Below are positions 8,801-13,448 of a stretch of 13,448 nucleotides of DNA, in pieces. Within the stretch, counting starts at the first letter, position 1. Each line of letters starts with the position of its first letter. Where the stretch lies: positions 1-13,448 of the forward strand of contig CAJZDJ010000054.1 of NCBI GenBank assembly GCA_915063485.1, given 5' to 3'. The stretch is from an uncultured Actinomyces sp. GTDB taxonomy: Bacteria > Actinomycetota > Actinomycetes > Actinomycetales > Actinomycetaceae. The position numbers and the translations under genes were made by a program. The notes under the pieces were generated by a model. The model was not told the DNA's origin and did no database searches. It saw only the letters and a list, made by a program, of their open reading frames with translations.

Positions 8801-10408
8801 GGGATGCGCCCACAGCTGTGTGTGGCCACTATCCGCGCCTTGCCTAAGCGGGTGCGTCGCCAGCTAGTTCCGGCCCCCGACACCGGCACGCGCATTTGGG
8901 AGCTGATCTGCCAGCTTTACCCGCAGGCTGCGGGAGAGGCTAGCGACGGCGTCGCGGCAGCAAGCCAGCCCGGCGGCAAGGTTAGCGACGGCGGCGCGGT
9001 CGGCACCCCCGGCGGCGTCGAACCGATACCGGTGAGTTTCCAGCAGGCCTTCACCCAGGCCGCACAGCAGCTACGCCAGGTAGAAATTACCGACGAGGAC
9101 TGGGACCAGGCGCAAGAAAACCTGCCGGAGCACCTGCGCATGGGCTTTAGCGTGCTGGACGCGCGCGGCAACAAGCTAGGGCGCGGGCGCAACCTGATCG
9201 TTTTGCAGCGGCAGCTGGCCAAACAAAGCGAGGCGGCGGTGCGCTCGGCGGTACGTGGCGCCCTGGCGGCGGCCATGGATGAGGCCCGGTCCAAGAAATC
9301 GGCGAAATCTAAGCGTGCAAACGGAGCCCACGAGGGCCATAACGGGGTCCATGGGACCGCCGGCGCAAACGGGAGCGCAGGCGCCCGTGGAGAAAATGGC
9401 GCCCATACCGGCGCCCGCGCCAATAAATCTGCCGCAAATAGTTTTGCAACTATTACTTCACAGTCATTAACTAGCCCATTAAAGGAGCAAACTAATTTAG
9501 TTGATTGGCCTGAAGTTCCCCAGGGCGTAATTCCGCAACAAATAGAATCTGCCGGGCGGGCGGGGCTATTAGTTCGCGGTTACCCCACTTTAGTTGCACA
9601 ACCAACATCTAAAGCATTTAAGGCTGATTTAAAGATATTAGCTGATGTTAATTCTCAGCTAGCTCAGCACGCTGAGGGAGTTTTGGCATTGGCCCTGGCC
9701 CGCACCCCGCTCGAAACTGCGCGGGTGACCAGCCGTTGGAACGCTAAACGCTCTCTATTCATGGCCTCTGCGCCCTATAAATCCACTGACACCCTGGTGG
9801 CTGATTTATGCTTGGCTGCCGGGCGCCTGCTGGCCCAGCAGTGGGGCCGCGAAACCAGCCATAACCTGGCTGAGCTGCGTGATCGTGAAGATTTTGAGCT
9901 CTTTGTGCCTTGGCTGCGCGACCGTCTGGAAGACCAGGTGGAAACTATTGCCGCCCAGGTGGAGGCCGCTTTGGAGGCTAAGGGGCAGTTGGATAAGGCA
10001 GTGGGGCGTAATACTTCGCTGGCTTTGCTCGACACTTTGCAGGAAATTCGCGAGCAGGCCGCTGCCCTGATTGCGCCACGCTTTATTGCCGACGCCGATC
10101 CGGCACAGCTGGCCCACTATGGGCGCTACCTTAAGTCTTTGGCTTATCGCTTGGAGAAGGCGGCGGCCTCGCCCAGCCAGGATGCAGCTTTGGCCTACCA
10201 GGTACGTGAGATTGAGGGGCAGGTGAGCGACGCCGTCGAGCACGCTAAGGGGCTGCCGGCTAATCCCGCCCGCGCGGCGGTGCTGCGCCAGGCCCAAAAT
10301 ATGGTGTGGGAGCTGCGCGTGAGCCTGTTTGCCCAGCAGTTGGGGACGGCGCACAAAGTTTCGGCCAAGCGCATCAGCAGGCTGCTAGCCTCTGCCCCGG
10401 CGCTCTAG
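5864..10408 (+). CDS. hrpA: DEAH-box ATP-dependent RNA helicase HrpA
   Basis: This 1514-aa protein is longer than E. coli HrpA (about 1300 aa). After a basic disordered N-terminus (about 1-60) comes the helicase core: motif I GETGSGKT (105-112), II DEAH (204-207), III SAT (236-238), LATNVAETSLTVPS (386-399) and motif VI QRSGRCGR (435-442). Winged-helix/ratchet-like and OB regions follow, then a DUF3418 C-terminal region from about residue 880 (PEKITSAAAFDNWW). HrpA acts on structured RNA and has been linked to rescue of stalled ribosomes and mRNA processing. Extra length comes from low-complexity inserts near 281-297, 1020-1055 and 1142-1190 (the last Gly/Ala/His/Asn-rich). The start is uncertain: GTG 5864 has no Shine-Dalgarno; ATG 5912, in frame, follows AGGGGT with a very short spacer. 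All catalytic motifs are intact. Confidence 0.93.
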   Translation: MSWFHRWVKVRDNAGVMNEHSSQPSQPDATNLAAAPRRRPARKQRNHGRRQHKNQAEPRPFTPEQLSQRAASVPTITYPAQLPVSARQEEIAAAILANQVVIVAGETGSGKTTQIPKICLDLGRGVNAMIGHTQPRRIAARSVAERIAQELGTKVSKESIVGYQVRFTDEVSEHTLIKLMTDGILLAEIQNDPLLRRYDTLIIDEAHERSLNIDFILGYLARLLPQRPDLKVIITSATIDSERFAAHFGVEGRPAPIIEVSGRTYPVEIRYRPLDGVDPDPTTSQTNSASASASTDEPRDQVTGILDAVDELMALGPGDILVFLAGERDIRDTEAALIDHLGPRYAANESSARLPGSVEIIPLYSRLSAAAQHRVFEKHRLRRIVLATNVAETSLTVPSIRYVIDPGVARISRYSNKTKVQRLPIEPISQASANQRSGRCGRVADGVAIRLYSQTDFEGREPYTEPEILRTSLASVILQMAALRLGNVADFPFIDPPDRRAIADGVALLTEIGAISANSKSMHEPRLTAIGHQLARLPIDPRLGRMLLEANKRGCASEVMVIVSALSIQDVRERPLDAQEAADAMHRRLADPTSDFLTYLNFWRYLRTQSRDLSGSAFRRMCRHEYLHYLRIREWRDVYNQLAQLARPLGINAQNIELPTRASIRAASDRLVPGSHAAGMANADVADAVVALGQSADTPDADAIHQSLLVGLLSNLGNYDERRREYAGARATHFTIWPGSGLRRKQYDWVMAAELVETSRLFARTVARIQPQWVEQAAKHLVKVTYGEPYWSAKKGAAMVHQRVLLYGLTLVADRPVTLASVGTDAARQAAREMFIRSGLVEGGWHARHAFVERNRELLEDTAEVERRQRTHGILADDQALFDFYDERLPEKITSAAAFDNWWKHQRQDTPKLLDFTRELLLPEGDNLDGYPDTWHQGELTLALTYVFEPGRLDDGVSVQVPIEVLTRLRPEGFDWLVPGMRPQLCVATIRALPKRVRRQLVPAPDTGTRIWELICQLYPQAAGEASDGVAAASQPGGKVSDGGAVGTPGGVEPIPVSFQQAFTQAAQQLRQVEITDEDWDQAQENLPEHLRMGFSVLDARGNKLGRGRNLIVLQRQLAKQSEAAVRSAVRGALAAAMDEARSKKSAKSKRANGAHEGHNGVHGTAGANGSAGARGENGAHTGARANKSAANSFATITSQSLTSPLKEQTNLVDWPEVPQGVIPQQIESAGRAGLLVRGYPTLVAQPTSKAFKADLKILADVNSQLAQHAEGVLALALARTPLETARVTSRWNAKRSLFMASAPYKSTDTLVADLCLAAGRLLAQQWGRETSHNLAELRDREDFELFVPWLRDRLEDQVETIAAQVEAALEAKGQLDKAVGRNTSLALLDTLQEIREQAAALIAPRFIADADPAQLAHYGRYLKSLAYRLEKAAASPSQDAALAYQVREIEGQVSDAVEHAKGLPANPARAAVLRQAQNMVWELRVSLFAQQLGTAHKVSAKRISRLLASAPAL

Positions 10409-10423
10409 ACAACGGTCTACCTC

Positions 10424-10478
10424 CAGGCCAGCCCTCTAGGTGGGCCCTGCCTCTACACAGGCCAGCCCTCTAGGTGGG
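10424..10478 (+). repeat. Pair of 21-bp direct repeats downstream of hrpA
   Basis: Two exact copies of a 21-bp unit, with core GGCCAGCCCTCTAGGTGGG, lie at 10424-10444 and 10458-10478, 34 bp apart start to start. Each copy begins a different hairpin: GCCC/GGGC in the first (10431-10445), GGCCAGCC/GGTTGGCC in the second (10460-10484). The first copy starts 16 bp after the hrpA stop. Confidence 0.85.
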
Positions 10479-10484
10479 TTGGCC
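10460..10484 (+). terminator. Possible hrpA terminator hairpin without U-tract
   Basis: GGCCAGCC (10460-10467) pairs with GGTTGGCC (10477-10484), eight pairs including one G-U, around a nine-base loop. It is 51 bp beyond the hrpA stop. No run of T follows, so it is at best a factor-assisted or non-canonical terminator. Confidence 0.35.
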
Positions 10485-10502
10485 CGAGCTGACTGGGCGC
10501 CG

Positions 10503-10655
10503 CGCTGCCTTTTTCGGCACTGTCGGTACCTTTCTGGGCACTGTCGGTACCTTTCTGGCGCTGTCGGTACCTTTTTCGACACTGTCGCTGCCTTTTTGGG
10601 CACCGCCGGTACCTTTTTCGACACTGTCGCTGCCTTTTTGGGCACCGCCGGTACC
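10503..10655 (+). repeat. 21-bp tandem repeat array, seven units plus partial
   Basis: Seven head-to-tail units start at 10503, 10524, 10545, 10565, 10586, 10607 and 10628, and a partial copy at 10649 keeps only CGGTACC. Units are 21 bp except the third, which is 20. Two subtypes alternate: one begins CGGTACCTTTTTCGACAC, the other CGCTGCCTTTTTGGGCAC. The pair at 10565-10606 is repeated exactly at 10607-10648. The unit length lets both strands stay open in several frames, which makes long but probably meaningless reading frames. The 20-bp unit shifts the heptapeptide frame, arguing against coding. Confidence 0.9.
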
Positions 10656-10686
10656 CTTACCCACGCCGGCGCACACAGATACTGAC

Positions 10687-10741
10687 ATTTCATCCCTTCC
10701 CTATAAAACCCCATGTATTTTTTATAGGGAAGGGATGAAAT
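10687..10741. repeat. Perfect 22-bp inverted repeat (long hairpin)
   Basis: Arms at 10687-10708 and 10720-10741 pair without a mismatch around the 11-base loop CCCCATGTATT. The core of the right arm is TTTTATAGGGAAGGGATG. The symmetry means it could form a hairpin in RNA from either strand. No T-tract follows on either side. It may be a bidirectional terminator, a protein-binding palindrome or a dispersed palindromic element. Confidence 0.9.
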
Positions 10742-10764
10742 TGCCTGTAAATGCCTGTAAATGA

Positions 10765-10815
10765 AACTGGCCCCCGTATTGGCGAAACCCAAAAAAGCCA
10801 ATCCGGGGGTCAGTT
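10765..10815. terminator. Second long hairpin, possible bidirectional terminator
   Basis: AACTGGCCCCCGTATTGGC (10765-10783) pairs with GCCAATCCGGGGGTCAGTT (10797-10815): 19 positions with one G-U and one mismatch, loop of 13 bases with a run of six A. On the minus strand the stem is followed by CATTTACAGG and on the plus strand by ATTCAC, so the U-tracts are poor. The GC-rich stem would be very stable. Confidence 0.5.
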
Positions 10816-10830
10816 ATTCACATATTCACA
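10814..10830 (+). promoter_or_regulatory. DnaA-box-like 9-mers
   Basis: TTATTCACA (10814-10822) fits the relaxed DnaA-box consensus TTWTNCACA. The overlapping ATATTCACA (10822-10830) differs by one base, and TTATTCACC (10875-10883) also by one. Three near-matches in 70 bp is suggestive, but two arise from one 8-bp tandem duplication and binding is unproven. Confidence 0.3.
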
Positions 10831-10847
10831 AGGAGAGAGATTATCGA

Positions 10848-11015
10848 GTGTTCATCCCAGCTCAGGCGTCCGGGTTATTCACCTCCACATTATTTGCATC
10901 AGTATTAGTCGTCTTCTTAGTTCTTAGCCGGCAGGCCCCACCGGGGCTTAGGCGGCTGGCGGGGCTTACCCGTGACACCTGTGCCGGCGGCTTAGTGGGC
11001 CAGTTGCTTTGCTGA
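10848..11015 (+). CDS. Possible small single-pass membrane protein (55 aa)
   Basis: A GTG at 10848 opens a 55-codon frame ending TGA at 11013-11015. The product starts MFIPAQASG, has a hydrophobic segment at about 9-26 (GLFTSTLFASVLVVFLVL), then a basic stretch (RQAPPGLRRLAGLTRD) and ends CAGGLVGQLLC. The pattern fits a membrane microprotein with a cytoplasmic basic tail. AAGGAG at 10830-10835 is a perfect Shine-Dalgarno core but is 12 bases from the GTG, a little far. The same frame is open upstream to an ATG at 10761, which sits next to the hairpin and has no ribosome site. No homologue is recognised. The gene would be flanked by hairpins on both sides; it could also be spurious. Confidence 0.35.
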   Translation: MFIPAQASGLFTSTLFASVLVVFLVLSRQAPPGLRRLAGLTRDTCAGGLVGQLLC

Positions 11016-11034
11016 TCTGCATCAGCCTTGCTGG
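11000..11034. terminator. Hairpin between the small ORF and the SprT-like gene
   Basis: GCTGAT (11011-11016) and ATCAGC (11021-11026) form a perfect six-pair stem with a four-base loop. It overlaps the stop of the small ORF and is framed by CCAG (11000-11003) and CTGG (11031-11034). It lies between the ends of two convergent reading frames, where a shared terminator would be expected. U-tracts are poor on both strands. Confidence 0.3.
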
Positions 11035-11088
11035 TTAAAATTCTAAAAGGGGCTTTTATGGTGGCGGTTAGCGTAGCCTATGAATCAT

Positions 11089-11607
11089 CTATGAAAGATA
11101 AAGCGTGGCTTGGTTGTAAGAGAGCAGGTAAGGGCCGCCAATCTGGCTTGGCTCCATAGGCACCCCCTTATAGGTCCAACGCAGCAGGTTGGCCAGGGAG
11201 AAACTGTTTGCGCACACCCCACAGGCCAGCACGCGGCTGGGGCGGCGCATACGTTCAACCTGGTGACCAGCCGGACAGGTGCCCACCCAGTCGCCGGGGA
11301 CTTTAGGGGCGCGCCTATCTACCAGCCGCTGCGCTGAGCAGCCCAGTTCTAGGGCTTTGCGGCGCCAAACTTCATCGTGACCGTGGCTTGGACCAACCAG
11401 GGCATGGGCTACTTCATGCAAAATCGTGTCACGCACGCGAGGCAAGTCATAGAGTTGCATTAAGTAACGTGAGAGAGTGATACAGCGGTTTGTGTGGTTG
11501 CACTGTCCAGCTCGACGCCGGGCACGATCCCACCCCAGGCTCCAGCCTTGCAAGCCGTTGGCGTCCATCAGGTCGCGGCCTAAAGCATAAACCTGATCAA
11601 GATGCAT
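11089..11607 (-). CDS. SprT-like zinc metalloprotein
   Basis: This 172-aa protein carries the SprT-like zinc signature HEVAH (64-68) followed by SHGHDEVWRRKALELGC (74-90), where His77 is the likely third zinc ligand and Glu65 the catalytic base. Behind it is a zinc-ribbon-like segment with Cys111, His115, Cys129 and Cys132, as in many SprT-family proteins. Eukaryotic Spartan, which shares this fold, cleaves DNA-protein crosslinks; bacterial members are mostly uncharacterised, so a DNA-linked protease role is only an inference. There is no signal peptide, so the protein is cytosolic. The ATG at 11607 has only a weak ribosome site (GGA at a distance). The gene diverges from the secreted-protein gene with 32 bp between them. 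Length is normal for the family. Confidence 0.85.
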   Translation of the reverse strand: MHLDQVYALGRDLMDANGLQGWSLGWDRARRRAGQCNHTNRCITLSRYLMQLYDLPRVRDTILHEVAHALVGPSHGHDEVWRRKALELGCSAQRLVDRRAPKVPGDWVGTCPAGHQVERMRRPSRVLACGVCANSFSLANLLRWTYKGVPMEPSQIGGPYLLSYNQATLYLS

Positions 11608-11639
11608 TCATTGTCCATTTCGTGGAAAAATAACCCTTA

Positions 11640-12584
11640 GTGTCAGAACCTAAACCTAATTCTAAAGCCAAAACGGTAACCTCCGCCGGCAGCGCAACTA
11701 GAGGCAAGGGCAAGCGTGCCATCTCTAGTGCCAGTGCCGAGCGGTTTATTTCGCGTTACCGGTTGGTCTCAATTTTTGCGTTACTGACCCTATCTGCCCT
11801 AGCTGGGGCACTGATCCTGCCTAAGTTCACCGCCCCCGCACAGATTGATGATGGCCCCACCCCGGCCGGCCCGGTTAAGGTAACCCCTGATTACAGTGGT
11901 TTTAACGCCGAAAATATCATCTCTGACAATAAGCTCTACGGCGCTCCCAATATGAACGCCGAAGACATCGATAACTTCATTAACAAAGTCAATGCTGGCT
12001 GCGTTAATAGCGCCGACGGCACTACTTGCATCAGCAAGGCCCGCTTTGACACTAAAGGCTTTGACCCCACAACGGCCTGCCCGTTGGGGATGAACCCCGC
12101 CAAGAATCTAACTGCTGGTGAGGTTATTTACCGCGTTTCGGTGGCTTGCAACATTAACCCCCGGGTTTTGTTGGTGCTGCTGCAAAAAGAGCAGGGGCTG
12201 CTGACCGCTTCAGGCGAGAAACTGACTGCCTCACGCTATGAATGGGCTGCCGGCTATGGCTGCCCTGATGGTCAGACTTGCGACAGTCGCTACCGTGGCT
12301 TTGTCAGCCAGCTCTATCAGGCCGCCGCCCAGCTGCAAAAATACCGCCTTAACCCCTCCAGCTACCGGGTGCAGGCCCGCAAACCCGTGCGTATCGCCTA
12401 CAACCCCCAGGCTAGCTGCGGTTCTTCCATCATCACCCCAGCTAACACCGCCACCGCCGCGCTCTATAACTACACTCCCTACCAGCCCAATGAGGCCGCT
12501 AAGAATGATGGGGACGACTGCTCCAGCTGGGGTAACTTGAACTTCTACGGTTTTTGGAAGGTCTGGTTCGGCTCCCCCCACTAG
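11640..12584 (+). CDS. Secreted or anchored lysozyme-like, cysteine-rich protein of unknown function
   Basis: This 314-aa protein begins with a basic, Ser/Ala-rich tail (1-40), a hydrophobic segment (about 42-60), then an exported domain. The exported part contains NINPRVLLVLLQKEQGLL (171-188), resembling the catalytic-Glu helix of the SLT/lysozyme-like superfamily, with Glu184 the candidate acid. YGCPDGQTCDSRYRGFVSQL (206-225), AYNPQASCGSS (253-263), LYNYTPYQPN (275-284) and the ending WFGS (309-312) match conserved hypothetical exported proteins of actinobacteria as remembered, not searched. Eight cysteines (121, 130, 147, 170, 208, 214, 260, 294) may form disulfides. A peptidoglycan hydrolase role is inferred, not shown. 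The GTG start lacks a good ribosome site; no later Met occurs before residue 151. Confidence 0.75.
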   Translation: MSEPKPNSKAKTVTSAGSATRGKGKRAISSASAERFISRYRLVSIFALLTLSALAGALILPKFTAPAQIDDGPTPAGPVKVTPDYSGFNAENIISDNKLYGAPNMNAEDIDNFINKVNAGCVNSADGTTCISKARFDTKGFDPTTACPLGMNPAKNLTAGEVIYRVSVACNINPRVLLVLLQKEQGLLTASGEKLTASRYEWAAGYGCPDGQTCDSRYRGFVSQLYQAAAQLQKYRLNPSSYRVQARKPVRIAYNPQASCGSSIITPANTATAALYNYTPYQPNEAAKNDGDDCSSWGNLNFYGFWKVWFGSPH

Positions 12585-12790
12585 CTGCCGCCCGCTATTG
12601 CGTTAGCTGCCACTCTGTCGCTTTGCCACTTTACCGCTTTGCCGACGACGCCGCCCGCGCCTGACACGTTTACTTACGTCAGCTGACAGTGTCTACAGCA
12701 CCTCACGGCTTATCCTTCCGTACGACTTGCGCAGCTGGCGCCTAGTCTTGGACCACAGGCTGCTTTAGCAGGCTCAAGTACAATTGTTAA
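12585..12790 (+). other. Spacer upstream of cardiolipin synthase gene
   Basis: This 206-bp spacer holds no supportable gene. It contains the ten-base palindrome GTCAGCTGAC (12678-12687) inside outer GACAC (12663-12667) and GTGTC (12689-12693), a direct repeat CGCTTTGCC (12619-12627, 12635-12643), and CAGGCT twice (12756-12761, 12769-12774) just before the -10 box. These could be operator sites, but none is a known one. No U-tract terminator for the upstream gene is visible. Confidence 0.4.
12779..12784 (+). promoter_or_regulatory. -10 box placing transcription start at the cardiolipin synthase ATG
   Basis: TACAAT matches TATAAT at five of six bases and is separated from ATG 12791 by six bases (TGTTAA), so transcription would begin at or beside the ATG. 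No Shine-Dalgarno precedes the ATG. No good -35 hexamer is found at 16-18 bp, so the promoter may need an activator. Confidence 0.45.
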
Positions 12791-13448
12791 ATGAGTTATA
12801 TGCAGATGGCCGCCGAAATCTGGGTGGTGATTGAGTACATCATTAAGATTGGGGCTATGGGGGTGGTGCCTGAAAATCGGCGCCCTGCCTCGTCATCGGC
12901 CTGGCTGCTGCTCATCCTGTTCCTGCCCCTGGTGGGCCTACCCATGTATCTACTGCTGGGAAGTGCCCGTATTCAGGGAAAACGCTACCGCCGTCAAAGC
13001 GAGCTAACCAGCATTGTCTCCGCCCTAAGCACCAACCTCCCAGACGTGCCTCCAGGTATAAAAGCTGATGAGCGCCTGTTGGGGATTGTGCGCATGAACC
13101 GCCACCTAACCGGAATGCCCTGTATGCCGGGCACAGTCCAGGGCATCTATGACGACACCCGCAGCTTCATTGCGGCCCTGGTGCAGGCCATTGACGCAGC
13201 CCAGCACAGCGTAAATATTGAGTTTTACATAGTCCATGATGATCCCATCACTGAGCCGCTTTTTGCGGCCCTAGAGCGCGCCCATAAACGCGGGGTGCGG
13301 GTGGCACTGCTGCTAGATCACCTGGGTTCACGCCGCTACAAAGCCTGGAAAAAGCTGCTGAAGCGGCTAAACTCCGCCGGCTACCACTGGCATCTGATGA
13401 TGCCCCTAGGTTTTAAGCCTGATCAGCGCGGGCGCCCAGACCTGCGTA
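12791..13448 (+). CDS. cls: Cardiolipin synthase / phospholipase D family, 3' part missing
   Basis: The frame is open from ATG 12791 to the right window edge (219 codons, no stop). A first hydrophobic stretch (about 10-25) leads to VVPENRRPASSSAWLLLILFL and LVGLPMYLLLGSARI (47-61), the PLDc_N two-helix region of cardiolipin synthases. Then come YDDTRSFIAALVQAIDAAQHSVNIEFYIV (120-148) and KRGVRVALLLDHLGS (166-180), the fold preceding the first HKD motif. The visible end GRPDLR (214-219) is just where NHRK of the first HKD normally follows, so the catalytic motifs lie outside. The enzyme joins phosphatidylglycerol units, or PG and CDP-diacylglycerol, to make cardiolipin at the membrane. It is the first gene on its strand after a 206-bp spacer and probably has its own promoter. 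Alternative Met codons at 12800 and 12806 have no better ribosome site. Confidence 0.88.
   Translation, partial: MSYMQMAAEIWVVIEYIIKIGAMGVVPENRRPASSSAWLLLILFLPLVGLPMYLLLGSARIQGKRYRRQSELTSIVSALSTNLPDVPPGIKADERLLGIVRMNRHLTGMPCMPGTVQGIYDDTRSFIAALVQAIDAAQHSVNIEFYIVHDDPITEPLFAALERAHKRGVRVALLLDHLGSRRYKAWKKLLKRLNSAGYHWHLMMPLGFKPDQRGRPDLR

Larger units (their letters stand above)
10409..10847. other. Gene-free repeat island between hrpA and the small membrane ORF
   Basis: This 439-bp stretch is filled with repeats: a 21-bp direct repeat pair (10424-10478), the 21-bp tandem array (10503-10655), a perfect inverted repeat (10687-10741), a 10-bp tandem duplication TGCCTGTAAA (10742-10761), an imperfect hairpin (10765-10815) and an 8-bp tandem duplication TATTCACA (10815-10830). 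Open frames across it on both strands are by-products of the repeats. No integrase, transposase or replication gene is adjacent. Confidence 0.75.

Noticed and set aside
8917..9423. Pro/Ala/Ser-rich minus-strand frame within hrpA
   Set aside because: Antisense of a GC-rich low-complexity linker; the hrpA frame continues through with DUF3418 region sequence on both sides.
6686..10238. Five copies of the near-palindrome GACGSCGTCG (6686, 6782, 7922, 8945, 10229) in hrpA
   Set aside because: All five sit in the same codon register as Asp-Gly/Ala-Val, so codon preference explains them; no sign of an uptake or binding motif outside coding DNA.
10503..10655. CRISPR array
   Set aside because: Units are contiguous with no unique spacers, and no cas gene is present.
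10436..10801. Open frames on both strands across the tandem array (e.g. Lys-Lys-Ala-Ala-rich heptads, minus strand)
   Set aside because: They arise because a stop-free 21-bp unit keeps frames open; the 20-bp third unit shifts the peptide repeat frame, and no ribosome site fits. The resemblance to histone-like Lys/Ala tails is composition only.
11058..11159. 33-codon plus-strand frame with AAAAGGGG before ATG
   Set aside because: More than half overlaps the 3' end of the SprT-like gene in antisense, and the putative ribosome site is itself within a small AAAAG/CTTTT hairpin; no further support.

Overview
The window looks like actinobacterial chromosome, perhaps from an Actinomycetaceae-like organism. 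This rests on GTG starts, a GC-rich core, a HrpA-type helicase with a DUF3418 tail, a ferritin-like/VIT1 fusion, and -10 boxes that sit against start codons. The genus is not established. No tRNA, rRNA, CRISPR array, transposase or phage gene was seen.

Left part (1-5609, minus strand). A three-gene cluster runs leftward: an orphan lipoprotein (4674-5609), a membrane-anchored adaptor with a peptidoglycan-binding domain (3446-4648) and a MacB-type ATPase-permease fusion (1500-3449). The last two overlap by four bases (ATGA), and the lipoprotein ends 25 bp before the adaptor. Together they suggest an efflux or export unit with unknown substrate. Beyond a weak hairpin come a ferritin-like/VIT1 membrane protein (259-1371) and, 17 bp further, the start of a TRIC/UPF0126 channel-family gene cut by the window edge.

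Middle (5610-10408). A 254-bp AT-rich divergent spacer leads to a very long hrpA on the plus strand. It has an intact DEAH helicase core, low-complexity linkers, and a late patch in which TTA replaces the usual leucine codons.

Repeat island (10409-10847). About 440 bp hold no convincing gene but dense structure. There is a 21-bp direct repeat pair, seven 21-bp tandem units with T-tracts in helical phase, a perfect 22-bp inverted repeat, a second long imperfect hairpin, and two short tandem duplications, one of which makes DnaA-box-like 9-mers. A possible 55-aa membrane microprotein follows (10848-11015). This is the least explained part of the window.

Right part (11016-13448). A SprT-like zinc metalloprotein gene (minus) diverges, over 32 bp, from a gene for a secreted, cysteine-rich, lysozyme-like protein (plus). 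A 206-bp spacer then leads to a cardiolipin synthase gene that runs off the right edge and may be translated from a leaderless mRNA.
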